Origin: Gammaproteobacteria bacterium
Lineage (GTDB): Bacteria; Pseudomonadota; Gammaproteobacteria; Burkholderiales; Sulfuricellaceae
Assembly: GCA_018823025.1 (NCBI GenBank)
Contig: JAHJJI010000077.1
Location: forward strand, 1 to 57,908
Length of the DNA stretch: 57,908 nt
Reading direction: 5' to 3'
The notes under the pieces: model-generated
Databases searched by the model: none
What the model saw: only the letters and a program-made list of their open reading frames with translations
What the model was told of the DNA's origin: nothing
In this document: one piece after another, positions 23,396 to 31,879 of the stretch
Position numbering within the stretch: position 1 is the stretch's first letter
Layout: the number at the start of each line of letters is the position of its first letter
Made by a program: the position numbers and the translations under genes

Positions 23396-24700
23396 TCAAC
23401 GCGGATCATTCGGCTGCAAGCCAGCCGCCGCTTCAAGGGCGATTTTTGCCAGCCGCAGCTCCGTCCGTGCATCGAGCAGGTCACGTTGTCCGTCCAGCAC
23501 TTGGCGGTTGACCAGCAGCAATTGCATCAGGCCGATCTCGCCGGCGCGAAAGGAAACAGAGGACAGATGCTGGTTTTCATCCAGGCTCGGCAACACGGAT
23601 TCAGTCAAACGTTGGACACGCGCTTTCAAGTTTTCCAGGCGTTCCCACAGCGCAAATACCTGGGCGCGGGTATCGCGCTTGGCTGCCTGGTTTTCGATTT
23701 GCGTTTGGGTCAGTTCAGTCGTGGCGCGTCCGATTCCGGTATCGTTACGGCGAAACAAGGGAAGCGGCAAAGAAATACTCAAGCCGGTCACTTTTTCCCG
23801 GAAGTCTGCCGGGCCTTCACGCGCGGCAGTCAATCCCACAGTGACATCTGGATAAACTGAGGCACGTTCCAGATCAAGCCGGCTTTTAGCGGCTTTTTCA
23901 CGGTAATCCAAGGCGCGTAAAGCGGGGCGGCTGGTTGCAGCCATCAGCAATTCTTCCATCGTGTAGGGCCCAGTACCAGGATCGAGTGCGCCAGCCACTT
24001 CAAGCGCGTTTCCGGCTGGGAGTTGCAGCAAGGACGCAAGCTCGGCACGCGCCTGTATCAGCTGTTCCCGAAACAAGGAGACCTGATTGCGCGAGCGCTC
24101 GGCTTCCACCTTGGCAAGGTTTCCGTCCAGGCGGCTGTCCTCGCCCGCCGCGACGCGCTTCCCAACCATGGCCGCCGCTTGCTCGATGAGCTTCAGCGTC
24201 TGTTCCTCGGTTTGAATGCGCAATTGCAGACTCAGCACACGTACAAAACGCTGCTCCACCTCAGCGCGTAACTGGCGGCGTGTTTCCGCGATCACTTCCT
24301 GGGTTGCAGCAAGAGACTGCTCCGCTGCGCTGCGGCGATTACCCTGTTGCCCGGCTATTTCGAAAGTCTGTGCCAGCCCGACCATCCGTTCGCGATTGGT
24401 CTGGGTGGGGTCAATTGCGTGGGGAATCTCCCGTTTTCGACGTTCCATAGTGATCTGCGGATTGTTCCACAGCAGCGCACGGGCGTCGTTGAGTTCGCCT
24501 TCAGCCGCAGCAAGATTCGCCTGGGTAGAGCGCAGTGCCGGGTTGGCTTGTTCAGCCTGCTCCCAGGCTTGCTCCAACGTGAGCGGAGCCGACAGGGCTG
24601 GAAGTGAATAAAGCGATGCCAGCAAGAATGGCACACCGATAAGGCGGCGCATCAGCCGCATCCTGCCATGCAGGGTGCGGAAAATAGTGACGAATAGCAC
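23396..24700 (-). CDS. TolC-family outer-membrane channel of the third RND system
   Basis: A CzcC/CusC-type channel of 434 residues with signal peptide core LIGVPFLLASLYSLPALSA and two TolC repeats (LEQAWEQAEQANPALR opens the first). The GTG at 24700 has AAGGAG five bases upstream, the best ribosome-binding site in the region; an internal ATG at 24652 with a weaker site is an alternative. The adaptor follows after 31 bases. A hairpin (GCTCGC-CACAA-GCGAGC) lies just upstream near 24728-24745. Confidence 0.88.
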   Translation of the reverse strand: MLFVTIFRTLHGRMRLMRRLIGVPFLLASLYSLPALSAPLTLEQAWEQAEQANPALRSTQANLAAAEGELNDARALLWNNPQITMERRKREIPHAIDPTQTNRERMVGLAQTFEIAGQQGNRRSAAEQSLAATQEVIAETRRQLRAEVEQRFVRVLSLQLRIQTEEQTLKLIEQAAAMVGKRVAAGEDSRLDGNLAKVEAERSRNQVSLFREQLIQARAELASLLQLPAGNALEVAGALDPGTGPYTMEELLMAATSRPALRALDYREKAAKSRLDLERASVYPDVTVGLTAAREGPADFREKVTGLSISLPLPLFRRNDTGIGRATTELTQTQIENQAAKRDTRAQVFALWERLENLKARVQRLTESVLPSLDENQHLSSVSFRAGEIGLMQLLLVNRQVLDGQRDLLDARTELRLAKIALEAAAGLQPNDPR

Positions 24701-24786
24701 GATAACTCCTTCTGATGAGTGCATGGCAGCTCGCTTGTGGCGAGCGCGCACTCAAGACAAAATCACAACATGAATTTGAATCAGGT

Positions 24787-25137
24787 TTAGGAGAAGAAAC
24801 GCGGTGGCCGGTAGAGGCCTTCAGGAAGAGAGGGAAGAGCGATGAATCGCTTGGAAACGAAATAATCGCCGGTGACCCTCATCGGGAGGGTCGGTTGCAG
24901 GTAAAAGATGCCGACGAAATGGCCCACGGCATGGCACCAATGATTGCATGCAAACCCCTTGACGCTGGCTTTTTCCTCGCCGGGCTGCGCAGCGGTCGCG
25001 GCATCATCAGCCTGGACCGTTTGCGGCGCTTCCAGGAACGCGTCGGCCACGGCCTCGCGGTTGAACGTCCAGCCGCCCGCGTTGATCACGAGCGTGATCA
25101 CGAGAAAATAAATGGTTTGACGAATAATTCGAGTCAT
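24787..25137 (-). CDS. Small exported Cys/His protein of metal operons (CzcI-like architecture)
   Basis: A 116-residue protein with one N-terminal hydrophobic segment (IYFLVITLVINAGGW), a polar linker and the motif CNHWCHAVGHF near residue 65, ending SLPEGLYRPPRFFS. The protein at 42153 has a matching motif (CNHGCLAASH) and tail (YKPPR), so the two belong to one family; CzcI at 17814 has a similar plan. The function is unknown; Cys and His suggest periplasmic metal binding. It lies 86 bases upstream of the TolC gene of the third pump. Confidence 0.65.
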   Translation of the reverse strand: MTRIIRQTIYFLVITLVINAGGWTFNREAVADAFLEAPQTVQADDAATAAQPGEEKASVKGFACNHWCHAVGHFVGIFYLQPTLPMRVTGDYFVSKRFIALPSLPEGLYRPPRFFS

Positions 25138-25203
25138 CTTTTTATCCTAACGGGTATCGTGCCGAAGCGCAACCACGCCGGTGGCCCGGCGTGGATTTCA
25201 CCT

Positions 25204-25680
25204 TCAGTGCATCCACATATAGCCCTGATGCTCCATCATCTGGTCCATCATTTGCTGTTGCATGCCCATGTACTGGTCCATCATGTATTGGCGTTGTTTC
25301 AGTTGCTCCGGGGTCAGGCGCTGGTAATCGCCCCACATCATCGGGCCGCTCATCATATGCCCACCCATCATGTGACCGCCCATGCAGCAACCCATCATGC
25401 CGGGCCCCTGCATGCCGTGCATCATCCCCCGCGCGTTTTGCATGGTAGTCCAATGCTCCTGCAACAATTTCTGGCGCTCCTGGGGATCCTGAGTCTGGCG
25501 GATCTTATCCATTTGCGCTTGCATCTGCTTCATCTGCTCCTGCATTTGGGCCACTCTCTTGTCGAAATCCTGGTCTGACGGCTTAACCTGGGCAGCCTTT
25601 TTACCAGCCTGCGCGTCATCGGCAAAAGTTGGCATTGAAACCGGAATGGCCAACATTGCGAGTAATAAAATCTTCTTCAT
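25204..25680 (-). CDS. Met-rich exported coiled-coil protein (copy 1)
   Basis: A 158-residue exported protein, signal peptide ILLLAMLAIPVSMPTFA. The middle is a coiled coil (QMQEQMKQMQAQMDKIRQ) and the C-terminal half is exceptionally rich in Met with Gly and His (GMMGCCMGGHMMGGHMM, QQQMMDQMMEHQGYMWMH). Such Met/His clusters bind Cu(I)/Ag(I) in copper-tolerance proteins. The ATG at 25680 has AAAGGAG just upstream. A paralog is at 29146-29610. It lies between the SHOCT gene and the third pump and probably buffers metal in the periplasm (inference). Confidence 0.75.
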   Translation of the reverse strand: MKKILLLAMLAIPVSMPTFADDAQAGKKAAQVKPSDQDFDKRVAQMQEQMKQMQAQMDKIRQTQDPQERQKLLQEHWTTMQNARGMMHGMQGPGMMGCCMGGHMMGGHMMSGPMMWGDYQRLTPEQLKQRQYMMDQYMGMQQQMMDQMMEHQGYMWMH

Positions 25681-25734
25681 TTCCATCTCCTTTGATAGTT
25701 GAATTAAACAAAGAACTCGTGTCAATCGAGTCCT

Positions 25735-25986
25735 TCAATCCCGCTTCAAGTCCTCGCGTTTTTGTAAGTACTCTTCGCGATTAATTTCTCCCCGAGCATA
25801 TCGTTCTTCCAGGACGGCCAGCGCGTCGGGCTTTTTTTCACCGACCGGGGCGTTCGAGCCGCGACCACCCATCAAGTATTTCACCACCGCCAGCACCAGC
25901 AGTATCGGAATCAGCCAGAAAAATGCCATGCTTAGCCACCCCAACCAATGCCAGCCCATGCCGTAGCCTTCATAATTCATCCACAT
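25735..25986 (-). CDS. SHOCT-domain small membrane protein (copy 1)
   Basis: An 83-residue protein: a Gly/Trp/Met-rich start (GYGMGWHWLGW), one TM helix (MAFFWLIPILLVLAVVKYLM), and a C-terminal SHOCT motif (ALAVLEERYARGEINREEYL). SHOCT domains are short helical pieces that often cap other domains. AAGGAG sits six bases before the ATG at 25986. A near-identical paralog is at 27882-28133. Its function is not known. Confidence 0.85.
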   Translation of the reverse strand: MWMNYEGYGMGWHWLGWLSMAFFWLIPILLVLAVVKYLMGGRGSNAPVGEKKPDALAVLEERYARGEINREEYLQKREDLKRD

Positions 25987-26050
25987 TCCGTTCTCCTTCT
26001 GCATATGCTGAGCAAATACACGCTTGCCTCGATAAAACCGCCATCGGCAA

Positions 26051-26704
26051 CTATTGCCCCGACTTAACCGTGGTCAATCCCAAAGCCTCCCAATCCTGCA
26101 TGCCGCCGCGATACCAGATCAGTTTGTGGGCAGGATAGCCGAGTTTGAGCAGCCCTTTGATGTTGGCAGGCGATTGGCCGCACCACGGGCCATTGCAGAA
26201 CAGCACCAGCGTCCTGGCCTTGGCGAAATCCCAAGATCCATTCCTGTACTTGGCGCCAAACTGCTTCTCCATTATTTCCCGTACTGTGACGGGATCGGTC
26301 TTGGCGCTGTCAAGACTGTCAGTGGGAATATTCACTGCCCCGGGAATGCTGCCCTTTTCTACCGAATCCGGAGTACGGGAATCGACCACCAGGACCGATT
26401 TGTCGCCGTCGCTCATCTTCTTCAGGTAATGCAGCATCTCCAGCTCGCCTATGGTCCTCACCCCGGGTGCCAGTTCGATTGGCTGAATGCAGAACGGAGG
26501 ACACTTGCGCGAGGTCTTGGCGAATGCCGGATTGATGCTGTTGTCCTGATTTTGGTTGCGCATGATGGTGACTTTCTGGCCATTATGCAGCACCTGCACC
26601 GAGGGCAGATCAGCGGTAATATTTACGTCCAACGCTAATGAAATGCCGGGCAGGAACAGACCGGCGATCAAGACAGTCACAATGAGCGATTTGCGAAGCG
26701 TCAT
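26051..26704 (-). CDS. Exported rhodanese-like protein
   Basis: A 217-residue periplasmic protein with signal peptide LIVTVLIAGLFLPGISLA and a rhodanese domain (about 90-210): VVDSRTPDSVEKGSIPGAVN and the active-site loop LFCNGPWCGQSP, which keeps the catalytic Cys and adds a second Cys three residues on. An extra N-terminal part has KCPPFCIQP. Periplasmic rhodaneses move sulfane sulfur or act in redox; here the Cys pairs could also bind metal. It lies between the SHOCT and DUF302 genes. Confidence 0.88.
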   Translation of the reverse strand: MTLRKSLIVTVLIAGLFLPGISLALDVNITADLPSVQVLHNGQKVTIMRNQNQDNSINPAFAKTSRKCPPFCIQPIELAPGVRTIGELEMLHYLKKMSDGDKSVLVVDSRTPDSVEKGSIPGAVNIPTDSLDSAKTDPVTVREIMEKQFGAKYRNGSWDFAKARTLVLFCNGPWCGQSPANIKGLLKLGYPAHKLIWYRGGMQDWEALGLTTVKSGQ

Positions 26705-26743
26705 TTTTCTTCTCCTAATTGTTTAGCCCGTGGGACCCATACA

Positions 26744-26766
26744 CCGTTCGCGGTGAGCCTGTCGAA
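26744..26766. repeat. Half copy of the dispersed palindromic repeat
   Basis: CGTTCGCGGTGAGCCTGTCG continues into AA and matches the GTGAGCCTGTCGAA arm of the repeat at 2425-2495. It lies between the DUF302 and rhodanese genes. Confidence 0.55.
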
Positions 26767-26769
26767 TCG

Positions 26770-27159
26770 CTAGAGCGCCTGCATCACCCGCTCCAACCGT
26801 TCCCTGACCTCGCTCGCCAATGCAGTGATCTCGGGTTTGTTCACCAGTTCCAGTACTGCGTTCGGGTCCATGAATTCCACATGAACCGCACCGGCCTCAT
26901 CCTGCCGCACCACGACATTGCAGGGCAGGAGCAAACCGATGGACGGTTCGCTTTCCAGGGCGCGGTGCGCCAAGGGTGGATTGCACGCGCCCAGGATGCG
27001 GTAGGGCGGCATATCCTGGTTGAGTTTCTTCTTCATTGCGCCCGCGACGTCGATATCGGCGAGTATGCCGAAGCCCTCGCCCTGGAGTGCTAGTGTCACG
27101 TGCACAATCGCTTCGTCGAACGACATGTCGACGGTTTTTCCGAAGCCATACTTGATCAT
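26770..27159 (-). CDS. DUF302 family protein
   Basis: A 129-residue cytosolic protein (no signal peptide). It opens YGFGKTVDMSFDEAIVHVT and has GFGILADIDVAGAMKKKL, PYRILGACNPPLAHRAL and LLLPCNVVVRQD, the hallmarks of DUF302 proteins. Members often sit with sulfur, thioredoxin or metal genes; the biochemical role is unknown. The conserved Cys in GACNPP and LLPCN could be functional. It is adjacent to the rhodanese gene in the same direction. Confidence 0.9.
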   Translation of the reverse strand: MIKYGFGKTVDMSFDEAIVHVTLALQGEGFGILADIDVAGAMKKKLNQDMPPYRILGACNPPLAHRALESEPSIGLLLPCNVVVRQDEAGAVHVEFMDPNAVLELVNKPEITALASEVRERLERVMQAL

Positions 27160-27207
27160 CTTGATTCTCCTTTCGTCAAATGAAAATAAACTTCAAAATA
27201 GCGCCAG

Positions 27208-27822
27208 TCATGTCAGGTTCTTCAGCAACTCCGCCATATCCTTGTAGTGCCCGCCCACCCGATCCATGGAGAACTGGTACATCAATGCGTTCTCGGTGAA
27301 TTTGGCCCTCTCTACATCCATTTCAACGGTATTGCCATCGATACTGGCCTGCTGGGGAACAGGGTATTTCAGAGGGATACTGGAATATTGTGTCGACGCT
27401 TGAGTGGATAGGTGCCCTTCGACGGTCGTCGACAATTTCACGGCTCCCCCTTGCATCGTCGTCCGCGAAATACGCAATGCTTCCTGAAAATCAATATCGA
27501 CCGCCTTATAGCCGGGCGTATCCGCATTTGCGATATTCGACGCCAGGAGCTGCTGGCGATAGGCTCGCAATCCTAGTGCAATCTCATGAATGCCTTCGCC
27601 ACCCTCTTGCTGCTGGCCCGCCAAGGGAATGTGCCTGGATCCATTGGCCGACGATGAATATTTAGCTTCTGTGGTCGCCCCTTGAGAAAGCGACGCATTG
27701 GCTAACGCAAGCCCATAAGAGGCAGAGAACGTCTGCGCTGTTCCCTGGCCGGAGTATGCTTTTCCGGCAACCCAGGTAAGGCCGCCAGGGGTTACGCTGC
27801 CCATTCCATTTAGCTGGCTCAT
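27208..27822 (-). CDS. Orphan FlgB-like protein (copy 2)
   Basis: A close paralog of 6671-7288 (the two differ at few positions across the whole length, including the N-terminal extension). The FlgB core is GLRAYRQQLLASNIANADTP, then SIDGNTVEMDVERAKFTEN. The ATG at 27822 aligns with the start of copy 1 and has CGAGGA five bases upstream. It lies between a SHOCT gene and DUF302 in a metal operon, with no flagellar neighbours. Retention of two intact copies argues for function, not decay. Confidence 0.8.
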   Translation of the reverse strand: MSQLNGMGSVTPGGLTWVAGKAYSGQGTAQTFSASYGLALANASLSQGATTEAKYSSSANGSRHIPLAGQQQEGGEGIHEIALGLRAYRQQLLASNIANADTPGYKAVDIDFQEALRISRTTMQGGAVKLSTTVEGHLSTQASTQYSSIPLKYPVPQQASIDGNTVEMDVERAKFTENALMYQFSMDRVGGHYKDMAELLKNLT

Positions 27823-27881
27823 GAGTCCTCGTTGATCGTTAAAGTTCAAGAACGTGGCGCTTGTAGTTTCCTGAGCGCCTT

Positions 27882-28133
27882 CTAACCCCGCTTCAAGTCA
27901 TCGCGTTTCTGCAAATACTCCTCGCGACCGATTTCTCCACGAGCATACTTTTCTTCCAGGACGGCCAGCGCATCGGGCTTTTTTTCATCGTCCGGGGCGT
28001 TCGTACGACGACCACCCATCAGGTATTTCATCGCCGCCAGCACCAACAATATCGGAATCACCCAGAAAAACGCCATGCTTAGCCACCCCAACCAATGCCA
28101 GCCCATGCCGGAACCTTCATAATCCATGCACAT
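27882..28133 (-). CDS. SHOCT-domain small membrane protein (copy 2)
   Basis: An 83-residue paralog of 25735-25986: GSGMGWHWLGW, a TM helix (MAFFWVIPILLVLAAMKYLM) and the SHOCT motif (ALAVLEEKYARGEIGREEYL). The ATG at 28133 has AAAGGAG six bases upstream. The pair shows that SHOCT, FlgB-like and Met-rich genes were duplicated locally. Confidence 0.85.
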   Translation of the reverse strand: MCMDYEGSGMGWHWLGWLSMAFFWVIPILLVLAAMKYLMGGRRTNAPDDEKKPDALAVLEEKYARGEIGREEYLQKRDDLKRG

Positions 28134-28249
28134 GCGATTCTCCTTTAGTCTAGATTGAGCAAAAGCGCATTCCTCAGTGAGACTGCCATAGATCATGCGG
28201 CGTCTCTTCTATCTTATGTTTTTCCAGCACCGGCCGTCATGTCGGCAGT

Positions 28250-28810
28250 TTACAATTCCCGGACTTCCACCTCGGTCAGCTCCGTGCCGAGTCGCGTCGT
28301 TTTCACGAACTTAAATGCGAAGCGACGGTTTCCCTTGGCGTAGACATGGGTTTCTTCGGCGGGGGAGGCGGCGGTAACTTCTTTGGTGAATCCCAGCGTC
28401 GCCATCTCGCGGGCATAAAACGCGATGACCTCGGCGAAACCGGTCTCGCCCTTATAGGTCACGCTCTTTTTCTGCTCATGGACACCGAAGGCGACTCGCA
28501 CCATGCCGGGAAAACGCGGGATGCCCGCGATGTCTTCGCCGCCCACGTCCTGCCTGGGCAGGGCCGCGCCCGGCACCCACTCTTCGACCTTTTGCCCCAA
28601 CTCGGGCGGCACGAGCGCCTTAACTCGCTCCTTGAGTCCGGGCAACATCTCCTCGGCCTTTTGCACGGGCTGCGCGACGATTTGCTTGCCGTTGGCGAGC
28701 CAATGGGGAAGCCTGTCCGTGACAAGACCGACGCTGGCGATAACCCCCCAGACGAGGAGTACAAGTAAAACCACCAGGCTCAGACCGCCGATCCAGAGCC
28801 ACCTGCTCAT
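28250..28810 (-). CDS. Membrane-anchored protein of unknown function
   Basis: No family recognised. It has an N-terminal TM helix (WIGGLSLVVLLVLLVWGVIA), a helical, Lys/Glu-rich segment (QPVQKAEEMLPGLKERVKAL), and a mixed alpha/beta C-terminal domain (FPGMVRVAFGVHEQKKSVTY; FAFKFVKTTRLGTELTEVEV). The bulk is probably periplasmic. The ATG at 28810 has GAGGG six bases upstream. Its start lies eight bases after the stop of the zinc-ribbon gene, so the two are probably co-translated. Confidence 0.65.
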   Translation of the reverse strand: MSRWLWIGGLSLVVLLVLLVWGVIASVGLVTDRLPHWLANGKQIVAQPVQKAEEMLPGLKERVKALVPPELGQKVEEWVPGAALPRQDVGGEDIAGIPRFPGMVRVAFGVHEQKKSVTYKGETGFAEVIAFYAREMATLGFTKEVTAASPAEETHVYAKGNRRFAFKFVKTTRLGTELTEVEVREL

Positions 28811-28818
28811 GCCCACCC

Positions 28819-29088
28819 TCAGTCGAACAAATCGCGCAGGAAGGACTTGCGCGGCTTGCCCCGGTACTCGTCATCGCGGTCGTGGCGCTCTTGCCGCTCG
28901 GATTCGCGTGCTCTGTCGGGGGAATCGCCGCGCGACCTGTCGCCGACCTGACGCTCCGCATGCTCGATGAACTTGTCCAGCTCGCCGCGATCCAGCCACA
29001 CGCCGCGACATTCTGGGCAGTAGTCGATCTCGATTCCCTGGCGCTCAGTCATCACCAGATTCGTTTCTTTGCATACCGGGCATTTCAT
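28819..29088 (-). CDS. zf-TFIIB domain zinc-ribbon protein
   Basis: An 89-residue protein. The N-terminal 45 residues are a TFIIB-type zinc ribbon with two Cys pairs, CPVCKETNL and YCPECRGVWLDRGEL, the standard form of the small bacterial family. The C-terminal half is highly charged (Arg/Asp/Glu) and probably disordered, ending RKSFLRDLFD. The role of the family is unknown. It is paired with the membrane-anchored protein downstream. Confidence 0.88.
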   Translation of the reverse strand: MKCPVCKETNLVMTERQGIEIDYCPECRGVWLDRGELDKFIEHAERQVGDRSRGDSPDRARESERQERHDRDDEYRGKPRKSFLRDLFD

Positions 29089-29145
29089 GGTCTTTCTCCT
29101 ATTATTCTGTGAAGTCGGCGCCTATCCTGGACGCGAACAGGATGC

Positions 29146-29610
29146 TTATTTCTGCATTGGCATGGACTCCTGCTGACCCTGGTGTTCCATCATTTGGTCC
29201 ATCATCATCTGCATCATCTCCATGTGCTTTTCCATCATGTCGCCTCCCATCATTCCACTTTTCATATCTCCGCCCATCATGCCGCCACCCTCTTCCATGT
29301 CGTCACACATACCGCGCATCGTCTTCATGCCTTCGCGCATGCTTTGCATATGCTGCCGCATGAGTTTCTGGCGTTCCTCGGGGTCCGTGGTTTTGCGGAT
29401 TTCTTCCATCTGTGCCTGCATTTTTTTCATCTGCTCCTGCATCTGGCCCATTTGTATATCGTTTTGTTTGTCTGCGGTACCTGTGGCCTTGCCTGATCTG
29501 GCTGGCGTGGCTTTTTTATTTTGCTCCGGGTGGTGTGCATCATCGGCAAATGCAAGAGGCGCGGATAACGCGACCGTAGCGAGCGCAGCAAATAAAAACG
29601 AATTTTTCAT
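29146..29610 (-). CDS. Met-rich exported coiled-coil protein (copy 2)
   Basis: A 154-residue paralog of 25204-25680: signal peptide FLFAALATVALSAPLAFA, His-containing linker, coiled coil (QMQEQMKKMQAQMEEIRK), the shared DPEERQKLMRQH segment, and a Met/Gly-rich end (GGGMMGGDMKSGMMGGDMM, MMQMMMDQMMEHQGQ). Both copies keep the DQMMEHQG tail. It probably binds soft metals in the periplasm (inference from composition and place). Confidence 0.75.
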   Translation of the reverse strand: MKNSFLFAALATVALSAPLAFADDAHHPEQNKKATPARSGKATGTADKQNDIQMGQMQEQMKKMQAQMEEIRKTTDPEERQKLMRQHMQSMREGMKTMRGMCDDMEEGGGMMGGDMKSGMMGGDMMEKHMEMMQMMMDQMMEHQGQQESMPMQK

Positions 29611-29703
29611 GATGTATTTCCTTTCAAGTTAATGCAAAAAAACGACGACTGTTTTAAGCGATTACACTTTACTTATGTCTTTAACCACAGTTTGCATGTC
29701 TTG

Positions 29704-29931
29704 CTAATCCAGGTTCAGCAAGGCTCTGATCTGTCCCTCCATCAGGCCATCCACGGGGATGACGCGCGCCTCATCAATAATCAGCACGGGGCAATGACGA
29801 ACCTGGAAACGCTCCACAAGTTCGGGGTGCTCTTCGGCGTAGCAACGCTCATACATGAGACCTAGATCCCGCAACTCCTGCTCGATGCTGCTGCAGTGGC
29901 AGGTCCGGGTGATAAGCAGCTTAATGTCCAT
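29704..29931 (-). CDS. Small thioredoxin/glutaredoxin-fold protein
   Basis: A 75-residue cytosolic protein. LLITRTCHCSSIEQEL carries a CHC motif at the position of the redox Cys of thioredoxin-like proteins, and HCPVLIIDEARVIPVDG includes the cis-Pro segment. It resembles small arsenic/metal-associated thioredoxin-like proteins. The ATG at 29931 has AAGGA upstream. It lies 34 bases after the P1B ATPase gene. Confidence 0.75.
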   Translation of the reverse strand: MDIKLLITRTCHCSSIEQELRDLGLMYERCYAEEHPELVERFQVRHCPVLIIDEARVIPVDGLMEGQIRALLNLD

Positions 29932-29965
29932 TTCGATTCCTTTCATCTAATTCAGATAAAGCGCA

Positions 29966-31879
29966 TCAGGTACGCAACATGCGCAACCCGCTCGCGATCA
30001 CCACGAACTCGCTGATCTCGTGCGCGAGCACGGCCATTGGTAAAGTAAAAGCGCCCGAGACCGCCCCTGCAACCAAGCCGCCGATCACAACGGCGGAAAG
30101 CCCGAGATTCTGCCCGATCACCCGCCGGTTCCGTCGGCTGAGCGTCACGGCGTAGGCAAGCCGGGACAGATCATCCCCCATCAGGGCCATATCGGCGGTC
30201 TCCAGCGCTACGTCGGTGCCCGCCGCACCCATGGCGATCCCGACTTCGGCTGCCGCCAAGGCCGGGGCGTCGTTGACGCCGTCCCCTACCATTGCCACAT
30301 GGCCGTAACGCCGCTGCAATTCAGCCACGACACGTGTCTTGTCCTCGGGCGAGAGCTCGGCATGCACTTCGTCCACGCCAGCTTGCAGGGCAATAGCGTG
30401 GGCGGCGGCCGTGTTGTCTCCCGTGAGCATGACGATGCGCTCGATCCCCGCCTGCTTGAGTGCAGCCACTGCGTCTGCCGCGCCGGGTCTCAGCGGATCC
30501 GCAATCGCAAGGATCCCCGCTGCCCGTTGCGCCGTTCCCACCAGCACCACGGTCTTGCCCTCGCCCTGCAGGCGCTCGATTTCGTGCTCAATCGCGGCGA
30601 GAGGCGTTTCGAGTTCCCTGAACAGTTTCGGGCTGCCGATGTACCACTCACCGCCCTGGACACGTCCCTTGGCCCCCATCCCGGTAAGCGACTGGAAATC
30701 CTCGACCGGCAACGCGCCGATTCCCAGCGAGGCGGCGTATTCGGCCACCGCGCGCGCCAACGGGTGCTGCGAGCGGCTTTCCAACGCGGCGGCAATAGCA
30801 AAAACCTCCTCCGCCTCGCTCCCGTTTAATGGAACGACCTGGGTCACCTGAGGGCGCCCCACAGTCAGGGTGCCGGTCTTATCCATGGCAATCACCCGCA
30901 CCTTGGCGAGGTTTTCCAGATGCACCCCACCCTTGACCAGCACGCCGTTGCGCCCCGCGGTGCCGATGGCTGCCACCAGCGTGATGGGGATCGAGATCAC
31001 CAGGGCGCAAGGCGCGGCGGCCACGATAAAAACGGTGGCGCGGGTCAGCCATTCTTCCCACGGCAAACCGAAAAACGGCGGCACGATGGCCAGCAGCGCG
31101 CCTACCGCAAGAACCGCCGGGCTGTAGCGGCGGCCGAATTTCTCGATGAAGCGCTGGCTGCGCCCTTTCGCCTGCTGTGCCTGCTCCACCAGTTGGATAA
31201 TGCGGGCGATGGTATTATTGGCAAAGGTCTTGGTGGCGCGCACGGTGAGCGCCCCTTCGCCGTTAAGCGTGGCGGCGAAAACCTTGTTGCCGGGCGATTT
31301 TTCCACTGGGACCGATTCGCCGGTCACCGGTGCCTGGTTGACGCTGGAGCGTCCTTCGATCACTTCGCCGTCGGTGGCGAGCGCCTCACCCGGCAGCACA
31401 ATGAATACATCCCCGACGCGCAATTCCTCCACGGGAATCCGTATCTCCCCATTTTCACGCCGTACCAGCGCAGTCTTTGGGGTCAGATCCATCAGAGCGC
31501 GGATCGCGTGGCGGGCGCGCTCGGCGGTGTAGCCTTCCGCCGCCTCGGAAATCGAATAAAGAAACGCCAGCGTGGCCGCCTCGGCCCACTGGCCCATGAC
31601 GCCCGCCACGATGGCGGCCACCGACATCAGTAGCTCAATGCCGATCTCGCGCTCTTTGACGAGTTCTTCCAGCGCCTCGCGCCCGAAAAAGTAGCCGCCA
31701 ATGAGCACGGCGGAAACGTACAGCAATGTCGCAAACGAAGCCGGCAGGCCCGCCATGGCGCCGAAAAAGCCGGCCGCCAGCAATGCGCCGGAGGTGGCGG
31801 ACATCACCACCTTGAGATTGCGCCAGGGGCGTGGCATGGAAGCCGACTGGGCTACGGCGCCGCAGGACGAACAGGCCAT
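29966..31879 (-). CDS. P1B-type heavy-metal ATPase with APC motif, no HMA domain
   Basis: A metal-exporting P-type ATPase of 637 residues. There is no N-terminal HMA domain, only CSSC at the start. The catalytic parts are normal: TGES (187-190), phosphorylated Asp333 in DKTGTLT, and GDGVNDAP. The TM metal site reads APC (289-291), in AAAPCALVISIPITL, so the first Cys of the usual CPC is Ala. The last helix pair has HEISEF where P1B-4 pumps have HEGGT. The substrate is therefore uncertain (zinc, cadmium or cobalt more likely than copper). The ATG overlaps the ArsR stop (TAATG), so it is coupled to the repressor. Confidence 0.9.
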   Translation of the reverse strand: MACSSCGAVAQSASMPRPWRNLKVVMSATSGALLAAGFFGAMAGLPASFATLLYVSAVLIGGYFFGREALEELVKEREIGIELLMSVAAIVAGVMGQWAEAATLAFLYSISEAAEGYTAERARHAIRALMDLTPKTALVRRENGEIRIPVEELRVGDVFIVLPGEALATDGEVIEGRSSVNQAPVTGESVPVEKSPGNKVFAATLNGEGALTVRATKTFANNTIARIIQLVEQAQQAKGRSQRFIEKFGRRYSPAVLAVGALLAIVPPFFGLPWEEWLTRATVFIVAAAPCALVISIPITLVAAIGTAGRNGVLVKGGVHLENLAKVRVIAMDKTGTLTVGRPQVTQVVPLNGSEAEEVFAIAAALESRSQHPLARAVAEYAASLGIGALPVEDFQSLTGMGAKGRVQGGEWYIGSPKLFRELETPLAAIEHEIERLQGEGKTVVLVGTAQRAAGILAIADPLRPGAADAVAALKQAGIERIVMLTGDNTAAAHAIALQAGVDEVHAELSPEDKTRVVAELQRRYGHVAMVGDGVNDAPALAAAEVGIAMGAAGTDVALETADMALMGDDLSRLAYAVTLSRRNRRVIGQNLGLSAVVIGGLVAGAVSGAFTLPMAVLAHEISEFVVIASGLRMLRT

